Program-made: the position numbers and the translations under genes | Source of the DNA: Verrucomicrobiaceae bacterium | GTDB lineage: Bacteria > Verrucomicrobiota > Verrucomicrobiia > Verrucomicrobiales > Verrucomicrobiaceae | DNA: 64,000 nt | Assembly (NCBI GenBank): GCA_016713245.1 | Contig: JADJPM010000004.1 | Coordinates: 434,001-498,000, forward strand | Reading direction: 5' to 3' | Notes under the pieces: generated by a model | The model's database searches: none | Told to the model about the DNA's origin: nothing | The model's input: only the letters and a program-made list of their open reading frames with translations | Shown: positions 40,876-49,891 of the stretch, one piece after another | Layout of the letters: the number at the start of each line of letters is the position of its first letter | How positions within the stretch are numbered: the stretch's first letter is position 1

Positions 40876-43800
40876 TCATGCACGTCTGCGGCGATGCAAA
40901 ACCGCTCCAGCAGCCATCATGAGCATCAGCCCGCGCGAAGGTTCCGGCACGAGCGCGACCGAAATCGTGCCATTGGTGGTGAAGAGCGAGGTGTCCCACA
41001 CCCACGATGGATCAAAGCCCGCGGTGCTGAGATTGAGCAGGCTGGTGGTGAGTCCGCTGACACCGTTCCAGTCGAGCAAATCAAAGCTGTGGCCGAGCGA
41101 AGGCGTGTAACCACCGGCAAAAGTCACGCCGATGCTGCCTGCGGCCATCGAAGTGACATCGAGAAGGCCTGCACCCGTCGCCGCGACGACGAGTTTGTCG
41201 TTGTTGCCGTTCCCGAAGAGCTCGAAGGCGATGCTGCTCGTGTTTTGGAAGGTTACATTGCCATCGGCAGGAGTGAATGTGAGCGTGCCCGCCGAACCGG
41301 TGACGCCGGGTGTCACACTGCCACCGAGAATGACGCTGCCGGAAGTCGTCGGAGCGATGATTCCCGTGCCGCCGAGCGTGGTGCCCACAGCCGTCACAAC
41401 GCCACCCGTGCCGGTGGCGGAGCCAGTGGTATTCGTCACGAGGAGCGTTCCAGCATTCACATTGGTTCCGCCTGCGTAGGTGTTGGCTACGCTGAGAGTG
41501 GTGGTGCCACTGCCGATCTGATTGACGACTCCCGTGCCGGAAACGGCGGTGGAGAGGGTGATGGCGTTGCTGCGATTGATGGCGAGCGTCGCATTGTTGA
41601 TGATACTGCTCGTGGAGGCAATCGAGCCCGTGGTGCCGCCACCAGTGCCCTGCCCGAGTTGCAAAGTGCCTGCGGAGATGGTCGTCGTGCCTGTGTAGGT
41701 GCTGGCAGCCGAGAGGACGAGGAGTCCGGTGCCAGCTTTGACGATGCTGCCCGTGCTGGAAATGGCTCCTTGGAGTTCCGCGTAGTCGCCGCCGAGGCCC
41801 GAGTTGACGGTGATGTCGCGCACAAACGTGCCGCCGGTGCTGATGGGATTGACGAAGATGACGGGACTGTTCGCCGTGCTGGAGCCAAAGACGAGATTGT
41901 CCCCAAAGCGGAAGCTGCCGCTGCTCAGACTCAGCGTGGCTCCGCTGCCGCCGATGTTGACGGTGAGTGTGCCATCACGCGCTGCAAAGCCGCCGCTAGC
42001 ACCTGCCACTTGCCCGGCACCGGGTGTGGTATTGCTGGAGGTCGATCGGGTAAAGGTGCCTCGGCCCTGCAGCACGCTATTGCCTGAAAAAAACAATCCG
42101 CCGCTGCCCAGCGCTCCTGCGGAGAGATCGCCGACATCGAGAGTGCCTGCCGTGATGGTCGTCATGCCCGTGTAGGCATTGGTGCCGGCGAGGGTGAGCG
42201 TGTTGGTGCCGAGCTTCGTCAGTCCGCGTGTGGTCGCGGCGATGCTGGTGCCGTAGGTGAAGTTTCCCGCCGTGGTATCGATGCCGACGCGCGACGTGGC
42301 GTCGTTGGTGACATTGGTCATGGTGCCGGTGAAAAGGCTGTCCACATCCGCGCTGGTGAAAAAGCCGCCACTGGTGGCGACACCGAGAGCGAGCGTCGCA
42401 CCGGCGGCGACCGTGGTGGTGCCCGTGGCGGGACGGGCTCCGGTGTTTAGGTAGGTGAGCGTGCCGCTGTTGACATTGGTGCCGCCGGAATAGGAATTGG
42501 CACCGCTGAGGGTGACGATGCCGGTGCCGAGTTGGTTTACCACACCGGTGCCGGAGATCGGCGCGGTGATGGCCAGCGTGCCCGTGCGATTGAAGGCCAG
42601 AGTGGCATTGTTGGTGATGCCGGAGGTGCCACTGAGCGTTCCCGTGCTGCCACCTGCGCCGATTTGCAGCGTGCCAGCGCTGATCGTCGTGGCTCCTGTG
42701 TAGGTGCCTGCACCGGACACGATGAGCAATCCACTTCCCGCCTTGAGGACGCTGCCGGTGCTGGAGATGCCGCCTTGCAGCTCCGCGTAGTCACCCCCCA
42801 CACCCGAATTGACGGTGAAGGTGCGGGTGAAGCTGCCATTGGTGCTGATGGGATTCAGCACGACCACCGCACTGTCCGCCGTGCTGGAACCAAAGAGCAT
42901 GTTTCCAAAACGGAAACCGCCGGAGGAAAGAAGCAACGTATCGGTGGCAGAGGCACCCAAAGTCACCGTCAGCGTGCCGCCACGCGCCGCGAACCCGCCG
43001 CTCGTCGAAGACAACTGACCTGCCGCGGGGGTCGCGTTGCCGCTCAGCGTGCGGCTGAAGGTTCCATTGCCTTGCAAGACGGCACTATTCACGATGAGGC
43101 CGCCGCTGCCCAGCGCCCCGGAGGAGATCGTGCCGACGTCCAGCACGCCCGCCGTGATGCTGGTCGTGCCGGCGTAGGAATTCGCTCCGCTTAGGATCGT
43201 GGTGCCAGAGCCGGCCTGCGTGATGCCTCCCGTGCCGCTGATGCCCGAGGCAAAATCGACGCCCTGGGTCATCGTATTGCTGCGCTCGAAAACCAGCGTG
43301 GCATCGCTGACGATGGCGCTGCTGGTGGATAGCGATCCCGTGGTGCCGCCATTGCCGATCCGCATAGTGCCGGCTGAGATGCTGGTGATTCCCGAGTAAT
43401 CGTTGGCACCTGTGAGCGTCAGGGTGCCCGAGCCGAGCTTGGTGATGCCACCGCCACCGCTGATGACGCCACTCCAAGTGACCGTGCTGTTGACGGTGAT
43501 GCTGCGCACGCTGGCACCCAGATTGGTCGGACCGCTGAAGGTGAGAGCCCCAGTGTTCGTGGCATCACCGAGAAAAAAATCACCTCCAATGGTGATCGCC
43601 GTGTGCTTGCCAGTGAAGTCGCGGGCATTCGCATTGGTCGAGCGAATGCCACCGCCATTGATGGTGAGCGCCCCAGCGCCCGTGCCATTGACACCGCCAG
43701 CAGCGATCGTTCCCGCATTCAGGGTGAGCCCGCCTACGTAAGCACTCCCGGTGAGGCTCCAGGTGCCTGCACCATTCTTGATGAAGCCGATTCCTGCACT

Positions 43801-44211
43801 CGTGCTGATCCCCTGACTGCCAAAGGTCAGCGTCTTCCCCGCCGCCACATCCACGCCGATGACGGTGCCTCCCGTGCCGAAGGTGCCACCGGTGGTGAGC
43901 GTGACGTTTTCATTCACCTGAAGGCCGCCGACGCTGGTCGTGGCAAAAGTCGTCGTGAGGAGGGTGCCGCCATTGTCCTCGAAAACCACCTGCGAGCCAC
44001 TGACCCAAGCGGACGTGTAGGGGCCTCCGGGTGTGGTGCTCCAGAAACTACCGGTCCACGAATTCGCGGCCGAGGTTTTCCAGTAGAGCGTCTGACCTTG
44101 GGCCGTGACTGCAAACAGGACGAGCAGGCACGCCAAGAGGCGCAGAGGATTGAATTGGGGGGCTAATCTAGGCCAAAAATGACAAGAGGATGCGTGGGGG
44201 AAGTTTTTCAT
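40876..44211 (-). CDS. Autotransporter-associated beta-strand repeat protein with PEP-CTERM-like tail
   Basis: An 1111-residue secreted protein. The N-terminus has a long signal ('PLRLLACLLVLFAVTAQGQ'). The body is many copies of the PATR unit, recognised as 'LTLTGANDYSGITSISAGTMRIG', 'TTILSGANSYAGTTSITAGVLDVG', 'VTLSGANSYSGGTNVNSGTLTY' and 'LLVLSAASTYTGTTTISAGTLQLG' type strands rich in Gly, Thr, Ser and Asn. A closing non-repeat domain precedes 'VALVPEPSRGLMLMMAAGAVLHRRRRA', a PEP-CTERM sorting tail. The protein is predicted to be a surface or exopolysaccharide-associated beta-helix. ATG 44209-44211 was chosen; the earlier TTG start is unlikely. Confidence 0.92.
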   Translation of the reverse strand: MKNFPHASSCHFWPRLAPQFNPLRLLACLLVLFAVTAQGQTLYWKTSAANSWTGSFWSTTPGGPYTSAWVSGSQVVFEDNGGTLLTTTFATTSVGGLQVNENVTLTTGGTFGTGGTVIGVDVAAGKTLTFGSQGISTSAGIGFIKNGAGTWSLTGSAYVGGLTLNAGTIAAGGVNGTGAGALTINGGGIRSTNANARDFTGKHTAITIGGDFFLGDATNTGALTFSGPTNLGASVRSITVNSTVTWSGVISGGGGITKLGSGTLTLTGANDYSGITSISAGTMRIGNGGTTGSLSTSSAIVSDATLVFERSNTMTQGVDFASGISGTGGITQAGSGTTILSGANSYAGTTSITAGVLDVGTISSGALGSGGLIVNSAVLQGNGTFSRTLSGNATPAAGQLSSTSGGFAARGGTLTVTLGASATDTLLLSSGGFRFGNMLFGSSTADSAVVVLNPISTNGSFTRTFTVNSGVGGDYAELQGGISSTGSVLKAGSGLLIVSGAGTYTGATTISAGTLQIGAGGSTGTLSGTSGITNNATLAFNRTGTLAITAPISGTGVVNQLGTGIVTLSGANSYSGGTNVNSGTLTYLNTGARPATGTTTVAAGATLALGVATSGGFFTSADVDSLFTGTMTNVTNDATSRVGIDTTAGNFTYGTSIAATTRGLTKLGTNTLTLAGTNAYTGMTTITAGTLDVGDLSAGALGSGGLFFSGNSVLQGRGTFTRSTSSNTTPGAGQVAGASGGFAARDGTLTVNIGGSGATLSLSSGSFRFGDNLVFGSSTANSPVIFVNPISTGGTFVRDITVNSGLGGDYAELQGAISSTGSIVKAGTGLLVLSAASTYTGTTTISAGTLQLGQGTGGGTTGSIASTSSIINNATLAINRSNAITLSTAVSGTGVVNQIGSGTTTLSVANTYAGGTNVNAGTLLVTNTTGSATGTGGVVTAVGTTLGGTGIIAPTTSGSVILGGSVTPGVTGSAGTLTFTPADGNVTFQNTSSIAFELFGNGNNDKLVVAATGAGLLDVTSMAAGSIGVTFAGGYTPSLGHSFDLLDWNGVSGLTTSLLNLSTAGFDPSWVWDTSLFTTNGTISVALVPEPSRGLMLMMAAGAVLHRRRRA

Positions 44212-44343
44212 GTTCCGCAATCGGCATCAGCTCGGCCGGGTTGGGACAGAGGAAGCTGATTGGGTGTTTTTTTTGGGAGGGCATGGGGTTGGGGGTGCCA
44301 CCTCACACGCAGTTTCCGTGCCGGATGCAGCTTCGCCGATTCA

Positions 44344-45477
44344 CTAATTGAAATGAGTCGGCGCGATCTCGTAGGCGGTGCCGGAGAATTCCTTCACGAA
44401 AACCGTGAGCGGCAGCTCAAAGATGCCGTCGCGGATCGGGTAGCCGTTTTTCGGGCCGGGCTCGCCCTTCACCTCGCGGGTGTCTCCATGCGGATTCCAT
44501 ACGCGGATGACATCGTTGGCGGAATCGTAACCCAAGATGGCATACGCATGGTTCGGCGTGAGGCCGGGAATCGTCGTTTTGAGCGTGCCGCAGGTCATGA
44601 GGCGATTTTCCTTCGTGGCCGCGGTGAGCGCGGCGCGGAGCTCGGCCATGTGCTTGTCGTAATCAGTCTGCGGGAGGTCTTTCTTCTTCGCGAAGCTGCA
44701 TGACACGCGAAACATCTCGCGACCCGTGATGAAGGCGAGCTGCGTGCCGGCGCTGCCGCCACGATTCAGCGCATCGAGCCCGGTGGCGTCACGCTTGTCG
44801 GCGGGTTTCTTCGCGTTGTGCGCCACACCGGCGGCTTTTTCATACACATTCACCCACAGGCTGCCGTCCTCGTTTTCCGAGGTCAAAGCGATCTCCGCAT
44901 CCGTGGGCGCAGCCACTTCGACCTCCTGCTTCCCGAGTTTGACGACGTAGCGACCGTTTTCGAGCGGACGGATCATCTGGTCGCGCACATACTCGGGCCG
45001 CTCGTGTGCCAGCGCAGCCAGCGGAGCGAGGGAGAAGCAATTTCCCATGCGTCCCTGCCGAATCGTCTCGATGCGTGGTCCTTCAGGCGAAAACAGCTCA
45101 CGCTTGATCTTCGCGATGCGTTTCAAGCTGCCGCCAAACATCGCCGGAAGGTCCGGCATGCCTTTTCCGAGCGGCTGGGCCTTCGTGAGGGTTTGCAGAT
45201 GCTCCAGCGTGAAGGTCGGCAGCTTCGCGACGCGAGAGCGCGAGGCACGTTTCAGCGCCGCGATGGCCGCAGCGTCCTCACCATGCACTTCAGCGGCCTC
45301 CACGAGCTTGTTGAGCTCATTCGCGGATAAAAGGCCATCGTGATCAAAATCCCACGAGGCGAAGTTTTTCGTCAAAATCGCCAAAAAACGCTCCCGATCA
45401 CCCGCAGCCGATTTTTCGTCATCGCGAGCCATCAGCGTCGAAACGGCGATCAGCAACAAAGTGGTGACTCGTTTCAT
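44344..45477 (-). CDS. Secreted EF-hand plus calpain-like (C2 family) cysteine protease
   Basis: A 377-residue protein. A signal peptide-like start (MKRVTTLLLIAVSTLMA) is followed by a canonical EF-hand loop at 43-54 (DFDHDGLLSANE). The protease domain has the calpain triad: Cys147 in 'RQGRMGNCFSLAPLAALA', His310 in 'LTPNHAYAILGYD' and Asn328 in 'RVWNPHG'. Calpains are Ca2+-regulated intracellular proteases in eukaryotes; bacterial members are usually secreted and little studied. Its ATG overlaps the stop of the NlpC/P60-like gene (ATGA), and it is the last gene of a three-gene operon. The EF-hand on the N-terminal side is the reverse of the eukaryotic order. Confidence 0.88.
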   Translation of the reverse strand: MKRVTTLLLIAVSTLMARDDEKSAAGDRERFLAILTKNFASWDFDHDGLLSANELNKLVEAAEVHGEDAAAIAALKRASRSRVAKLPTFTLEHLQTLTKAQPLGKGMPDLPAMFGGSLKRIAKIKRELFSPEGPRIETIRQGRMGNCFSLAPLAALAHERPEYVRDQMIRPLENGRYVVKLGKQEVEVAAPTDAEIALTSENEDGSLWVNVYEKAAGVAHNAKKPADKRDATGLDALNRGGSAGTQLAFITGREMFRVSCSFAKKKDLPQTDYDKHMAELRAALTAATKENRLMTCGTLKTTIPGLTPNHAYAILGYDSANDVIRVWNPHGDTREVKGEPGPKNGYPIRDGIFELPLTVFVKEFSGTAYEIAPTHFN

Positions 45478-46304
45478 GGGTCCTCCGGAATGATGCGCAG
45501 CACATGGCTGGCCTGCGTGAAATACCACACGCTGCGTTTGAAGGCGCGGAGATGCACGCCATCGGGAATCGTGACGCCGCTGGCGTCCTTCGCGCCCGAG
45601 CCGGTGCTGTCGAGAATCAGCGGCATGCCATCGGGCGATTCACCGATCTTACCGACCCAGAGCACGACATGGGACACGTTGCCCTTGTTGCTCTTCACAA
45701 AGAGCAGATCGCCGGTTTGCAGCACCTTCGGAAAGTCTTCGTAGCTCTTCGGCAGTTCGATGCGCTTCACGGCCACGCTGCGGCCTGCGCCGGGACCCGC
45801 CGCTTCGGTCATCTCGGACTGCTGCTTGATGCCCGTGGACGGGAATATGCCCAGCGCGAGGTTGTAAACGAAGCCGGTGAAGTTGCTGCAATCCACGCCC
45901 TTCCCAACGGGCGTCTTTTGATCGGGATCACGCGGCCAGTCGGCCGGTGGCTCCCATTCGGGCACATGATGATGCTGATAGCTGTAACCGATGTAGCGCA
46001 TCGCCGTGGCGATCACGCGCTCGCGAGACCACTGCGGCGATTTTTTCGCCAGACCGGTCGGCGGGCTCAAATGCTTGATCGAAGGCCCCCAGTAGCCCCA
46101 GCGGCGCTGGTTCGCGGGATCCTGCCACTGGCTGTAAGGCACCGTGGCGTAGTCTTTCCAATCTGAACGCGGTCCTTTGAGCAGATCGCCGATGAGTTCC
46201 TCCTCCTGGAAGGAAAACTTCACGGCGTAGGGCGATTTGTAACCATCCTGCGCCAGCAGTGATCCGGCGAGCGAGAGGAGGACGAGGAAAAAGCGGGCGA
46301 TCAT
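45474..46304 (-). CDS. Secreted NlpC/P60-like peptidase
   Basis: A 276-residue protein with signal peptide MIARFFLVLLSLAGSLLA. The NlpC/P60-type core has Cys139 in 'GKGVDCSNFTGFVYNLALG' and His212 in 'GDLLFVKSNKGNVSHVVLWVG', with an acidic/polar third position probable near 'PLILDSTGSG'. These enzymes cleave peptidoglycan stem peptides or related amides in the periplasm. An N-terminal extension of about 95 residues ('FSFQEEELIGDLLKGPRSDW') has no recognised domain. The start overlaps the upstream gene and the stop overlaps the calpain-like gene, both as ATGA. Confidence 0.85.
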   Translation of the reverse strand: MIARFFLVLLSLAGSLLAQDGYKSPYAVKFSFQEEELIGDLLKGPRSDWKDYATVPYSQWQDPANQRRWGYWGPSIKHLSPPTGLAKKSPQWSRERVIATAMRYIGYSYQHHHVPEWEPPADWPRDPDQKTPVGKGVDCSNFTGFVYNLALGIFPSTGIKQQSEMTEAAGPGAGRSVAVKRIELPKSYEDFPKVLQTGDLLFVKSNKGNVSHVVLWVGKIGESPDGMPLILDSTGSGAKDASGVTIPDGVHLRAFKRSVWYFTQASHVLRIIPEDP

Positions 46305-47134
46305 GGCAGCGTGGATTCTTTTTTATCACCGGCAGCCCAGAAGATGCCGCGCGGGATCATGAACTCGAGGCCGGGGGTGTTTTCGGGATGCGGACTGGAG
46401 ACAAACACGCGGCCTTTGCCAAACGGCGCGATGGCGTGCGCGGGCGCGTTGATCTGCACGCCTTCTGGCGAGCCATACTTCGCGGTCTCGGTTTTGAACA
46501 CGGACAGCGTCGTGTAGGGCGGAATATCGGTGCGAGTCCACGGTTTGAGGATCGGACCGTTGTTGTAGCGCACTTTGAAGAGGCCGTTCACCTCGCCGAG
46601 CACCGGCATGGCCGCGCCGGTGCATTCAAGATCGAGCATGGCCTGACCGCGACGCCACTTCGACGAAACCGTACCCGCGTTCAGAATGCCGAGTCCCCAG
46701 TCGAAGTTCGAGCAGGCCAGGTAAGCACCCGCGCAGATGCCCACATAGCCGCCGCCTTGCTTCACGAACTCGCGCACCTTCTTCAAACCGGCCTCGCCGA
46801 GCCCTTTCGACTGCCCGGAGCCGCTGCCGCCCGGAAAAACGACCACATCGCAGGTCGCGTTCGTCAGCGTGGCAAAGCTCTCCGGCTTCGCGACGGTCAC
46901 GCTGACCTGCGGGAAGGGCTTCAGCACACTCACCACGTGGTCCACGCCGCTCTGCGGAGCGCCGGGGCCGCTGTAAATGACCACTTTGAGCGGTCGTGGT
47001 GGCTCAGCCTTGGCGATGATGGTTTTCCCACCATTCGCATCCGGCGGGATGACAAATTTCGGCGGCGGTGACTTTTCCTGAGCGGAAGCGAAGGTGCTGG
47101 CGATGAAGCCGAGGAGAATCAGCAGGCGTTTCAT
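46301..47134 (-). CDS. Secreted BPL_N/GATase1-like protein
   Basis: A 277-residue protein with signal peptide MKRLLILLGFIASTFASA. The core resembles the class I glutamine-amidotransferase-like fold of biotin-protein-ligase N-terminal (BPL_N) proteins: 'KVVIYSGPGAPQSGVDHVVSVL', 'CDVVVFPGGSGSGQSKGLGEAG' and the nucleophile elbow 'GGGYVGICAGAYLACSNFDWGLG' with Cys134. Such secreted members are common in Planctomycetota and Verrucomicrobiota and have no assigned reaction. It is the first gene of the operon with the NlpC-like and calpain-like genes, and its promoter must lie in the 76-base gap to the divergent kinase. Confidence 0.82.
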   Translation of the reverse strand: MKRLLILLGFIASTFASAQEKSPPPKFVIPPDANGGKTIIAKAEPPRPLKVVIYSGPGAPQSGVDHVVSVLKPFPQVSVTVAKPESFATLTNATCDVVVFPGGSGSGQSKGLGEAGLKKVREFVKQGGGYVGICAGAYLACSNFDWGLGILNAGTVSSKWRRGQAMLDLECTGAAMPVLGEVNGLFKVRYNNGPILKPWTRTDIPPYTTLSVFKTETAKYGSPEGVQINAPAHAIAPFGKGRVFVSSPHPENTPGLEFMIPRGIFWAAGDKKESTLP

Positions 47135-47210
47135 GGTGAGGACGCTGAAACGCAGGCAACCGTGCATTGCATGCAGCTCTTTTTACGCCACAGCTTCGGC
47201 ACTCCGCCGC

Positions 47211-48704
47211 ATGTCTGATTCACGATCACCCCGCCGTCGCCTCTCCGGCCTGAAGCCGGACGCTTTGATGGCGCAGGGTTTGGCGGAGCCGGAGCAGGTG
47301 GTCGAGGTCGCGGGCATCACGATCGAAACGCCGCTCGGTCGCGGTGGCATGGGCGCGGTGTATCTGGGCCGACAGCTCAGTCTGGATCGCGAAGTGGCGG
47401 TGAAGGTGCTGGCGAGCGAGTTGGCGGATGATCCGCAGTTTCTCGAACGCCTGGAACGCGAAGCACGCGTGATGGCGCGGCTGCGGCATCCGAATATCGT
47501 CGCGGTGCATGATTTTCAGCGCACCGAAGATGGCGCGGCGATCGTGATGGAATTCGTCGAGGGCGGCAGCTTGCGTGAAAAGCTGCTGCAGCATCCGAAT
47601 GGCCTGCCGGTGGCCGAGGCGTTGCGCATCTTGCGTCAAATCGCGGCTGGATTGGAGGCGGCGCATGCCAGTGGTGTGATTCATCGCGACATGAAGCCGG
47701 AGAATGTGCTCATGGACGCCGATGGCACGGCGCGAGTCACCGATTTCGGCCTGGCGCTGCCGCTGCATGAGGCGAGCACGCGTTTGACGCTGAGCGGCAC
47801 GGCGGTGGGCACGGTGGATTACATGGCACCGGAGCAATTTCGCGGTGTGGAGGCGGATGCGCGGCTGGATGTCTTCGCGCTCGGTGTGATGGCGTATGAA
47901 TTGCTCACGGGCAAAACGCCGCGCGGCAGTTTTGACGCACCACATCGTCTGCGAGCGGATATTTCGGCGCAGGTGAGCGCGGCGGTGATGAAAGCGCTGC
48001 GTCCGGAGCCTGCGGAGCGTTTTGCGAGCATCGCTGAGTTTATGAAGGCCCTTCATCAGCCACGGCGGCGCGTTTGGCCGTGGTTGGTGGGTGTTTTGAT
48101 GCTGGTCGGCACTTTGGCGATGATTAAATGGAATGCAGCTCCTGCCGAAGTGACCGGCGAATGGCGTGATGCCGCGGCGGGCACGCGGATTTGGGAGGAT
48201 GTGCTGCGTGGTGACTGGCGGAATGACAATGGCGTGCTGACCTCGGGCACAGACATCTGCATTGTGAAGCTGGAGGACGAGTTGCCGGAGGCCTACGACG
48301 TGCGTTTGCGTGTCACGCGGCTGGAAGGGCAGTATTCGACGGCGTTGTTTTTCCGCAGCGGCGGTCGCATGGCCACGGTGGAGCTGGATGCGTGGAAGGA
48401 AGGCCTTGCGGGCGTGCAGATGATCAACGGGCAGGACCTCACCTCCGGCTACGGCTTTCGTTTTCCGCTCGCGAATGGCGAGCCGCATGATTTGCTCGTC
48501 GAAGTGCGGCCGGGCGAGGTGCGGGTGAGCGTGGATGGCCAGTTTAAGAAGACCTTTGTCACCAAAGACCTGCCGATGGAGATCACACCGGCCTGGGAGC
48601 TCGGTCCCACGACCCGCCGCATGGCGCTGGCGTTGGGTAGTTATCAGAGTCCGACGCGATTTGAGCAGGTGGAATGGCGGGCGGTGGATCTGACGGCCGA
48701 TTGA
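47211..48704 (+). CDS. Transmembrane PknB-like serine/threonine protein kinase
   Basis: A 497-residue receptor-like kinase. The catalytic domain (about 34-285) has the Gly loop 'GRGGMGAVYLG', Lys65 (EVAVKVL), 'VIHRDMKPENVL' (Asp160), DFG 178-180, 'GTVDYMAPEQF' and 'LDVFALGVMAYELLTGK', all intact. A membrane segment lies at about 290-306 (PWLVGVLMLVGTLAMI). The outside domain of about 190 residues ('WEDVLRGDWRNDNGVLTSG', 'YDVRLRVTRLEGQYSTALFFRS', 'VRPGEVRVSVDGQFKKTF') looks like a LamG/DUF1080-type beta-sandwich that could sense carbohydrate. ATG 47211 precedes the family start. It is divergent from the BPL_N-NlpC-calpain operon. Confidence 0.93.
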   Translation: MSDSRSPRRRLSGLKPDALMAQGLAEPEQVVEVAGITIETPLGRGGMGAVYLGRQLSLDREVAVKVLASELADDPQFLERLEREARVMARLRHPNIVAVHDFQRTEDGAAIVMEFVEGGSLREKLLQHPNGLPVAEALRILRQIAAGLEAAHASGVIHRDMKPENVLMDADGTARVTDFGLALPLHEASTRLTLSGTAVGTVDYMAPEQFRGVEADARLDVFALGVMAYELLTGKTPRGSFDAPHRLRADISAQVSAAVMKALRPEPAERFASIAEFMKALHQPRRRVWPWLVGVLMLVGTLAMIKWNAAPAEVTGEWRDAAAGTRIWEDVLRGDWRNDNGVLTSGTDICIVKLEDELPEAYDVRLRVTRLEGQYSTALFFRSGGRMATVELDAWKEGLAGVQMINGQDLTSGYGFRFPLANGEPHDLLVEVRPGEVRVSVDGQFKKTFVTKDLPMEITPAWELGPTTRRMALALGSYQSPTRFEQVEWRAVDLTAD

Positions 48705-48713
48705 TGGACCCAT

Positions 48714-48743
48714 AAAAAAGGCAGCCGCTCATCACGGCTGCCT
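48714..48743 (-). terminator. Intrinsic terminator for the low-complexity secreted gene
   Basis: The hairpin aggcagccg (48719-48727)/cggctgcct (48735-48743) is followed on the minus strand by six T (A-run 48714-48719). It lies between convergent genes; the T-run serves only the minus-strand gene. Confidence 0.8.
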
Positions 48744-48766
48744 CCAGGGTGAAACTTGAAGCGAGA

Positions 48767-49747
48767 TCAGGCTCCACGGAATTCCTGACCACGCGGGCCA
48801 CGGTCATCGCGGGGTTGGAAACGATGCTCGGGACCGCGAGGTCCTTCACCACCGCGTCCGCCTTCGCGATGCATGATGGGCGGCGGGCCGCGGTGATCGT
48901 CGCGAGGGCCTCGATCGTGATCGCGACGGAAGTCGCCGCGCGGGCTGTGGTCGTCGTGGCGGGAATCGCCGCTGCGTGGAGGCATGGGGCCGCGGAAGTT
49001 TTCAGGGCCGCGGGGGCCGGGGCCTTGCTGCGGCCGGCCAACGTGTGGGCGATGCCTCTCTTGGCCGCGAGGAGAGTCGAAGCGTTGGGGCTCTGGCATC
49101 CGACCTTCCAAGCGACCCTGCGGAGGAGGTCCCTGGCGATGGTCCTGAGGGCCGCGATGCATCATGGGTGGCGGGCCTTGGCGATGATCGGGGCCGCCAC
49201 GGAAGGGCTGGCCGCCGTCACGGGGGCCACGATGCTCCATTTCGCCACGGAAGGGAGGGCGTCCACCCTCGTGACGGTCGTCGCGACGATGCATGTCGCC
49301 ATCGCGGGGGCCGCGGAAGTTTTGCTGGCGGTCGCGGTCACCCTCACGAGGGCCGCGATGGCCTTGAGGGCGGTCGCCTTCGCGGCGGGGTTCAGGGCCG
49401 GGACGGCGGGCATCACCGTCGCGGTGCGGTTCTGGATTCGGACGGCCCTCGGGCTGGCCACGGCCGGCTTCGGGGCGGCGCTCAGGGCCGCCGCGATTGG
49501 TCTCATCCCGATTGGGTTCACTACGCTGTGGCTGGGAGCGTTCGCGTTCGGGATTGGCGCGGGGGTTTTCGCGTGGATTGCCGCGTGAGGGCTCGCCGCG
49601 GCGTGTCTCGGCGGGAGGCGGAGGTGCATCGGGCTTGCGGGCTTCCGGGGCAGGGGTGGGTTTTGGAGCTTCCTGGGCAGGAAGGGCGGTGATGCCGAGG
49701 GCGCAGAGCGCGAGCAGCATGAGGAGGTGGTTCGATTTGGTTTTCAT
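48767..49747 (-). CDS. Secreted low-complexity Arg/Gly/Pro/His-rich protein
   Basis: A 326-residue protein with signal peptide MKTKSNHLLMLLALCALGITALPAQ. The whole mature part is low complexity: 'PKPTPAPEARKPDAPPPPAE', then repeats such as 'RRPGPEPRREGDRPQGHRGP', 'HRGPRDGGQPFRGGPDHRQG' and 'HDRGPRDDHRGPPPIMH'. It is strongly basic and has no predicted folded domain. It could coat acidic polysaccharide or nucleic acid, but that is inference. The frame is supported by the signal peptide and the terminator just downstream. Two long open frames on the opposite strand (48749-49588, 48976-49692) are composition artefacts. Confidence 0.75.
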   Translation of the reverse strand: MKTKSNHLLMLLALCALGITALPAQEAPKPTPAPEARKPDAPPPPAETRRGEPSRGNPRENPRANPERERSQPQRSEPNRDETNRGGPERRPEAGRGQPEGRPNPEPHRDGDARRPGPEPRREGDRPQGHRGPREGDRDRQQNFRGPRDGDMHRRDDRHEGGRPPFRGEMEHRGPRDGGQPFRGGPDHRQGPPPMMHRGPQDHRQGPPPQGRLEGRMPEPQRFDSPRGQERHRPHVGRPQQGPGPRGPENFRGPMPPRSGDSRHDDHSPRGDFRRDHDRGPRDDHRGPPPIMHREGGRGGEGPRGPEHRFQPRDDRGPRGQEFRGA

Positions 49748-49891
49748 GGGCTTGAGGCAGTTGATGAGCCGTGGGAGATCGGCGGGTCGTAGGGCGCAAC
49801 GGCACGGCGGAGGGGAATTGTGTGAGGTTTGGAATATTTTGTGACAGGGGCGGGCATCCCGCTATCCTCGCGCCTCATTCAGACCGCTCTC

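Noticed and set aside
44226..44260. atcagct/agctgat hairpin in the leader of the autotransporter-repeat gene
   Set aside because: The seven-base stem with a long loop is too weak to call a riboregulator from sequence alone.
47226..48713. 495-residue frame antisense to the protein kinase
   Set aside because: The kinase is complete with all catalytic motifs; the other frame is Arg/His-rich with no domain.
48749..49692. Two long plus-strand frames opposite the low-complexity secreted protein
   Set aside because: The minus frame has a good signal peptide and a terminator. The others are by-products of the repetitive GC-rich sequence.
49829..49852. Possible Rex operator (ttgtg...ttttgtgac) before the GNAT gene
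   Set aside because: The half-sites are not inverted as TTGTG-N8-CACAA, so it does not fit Rex binding.
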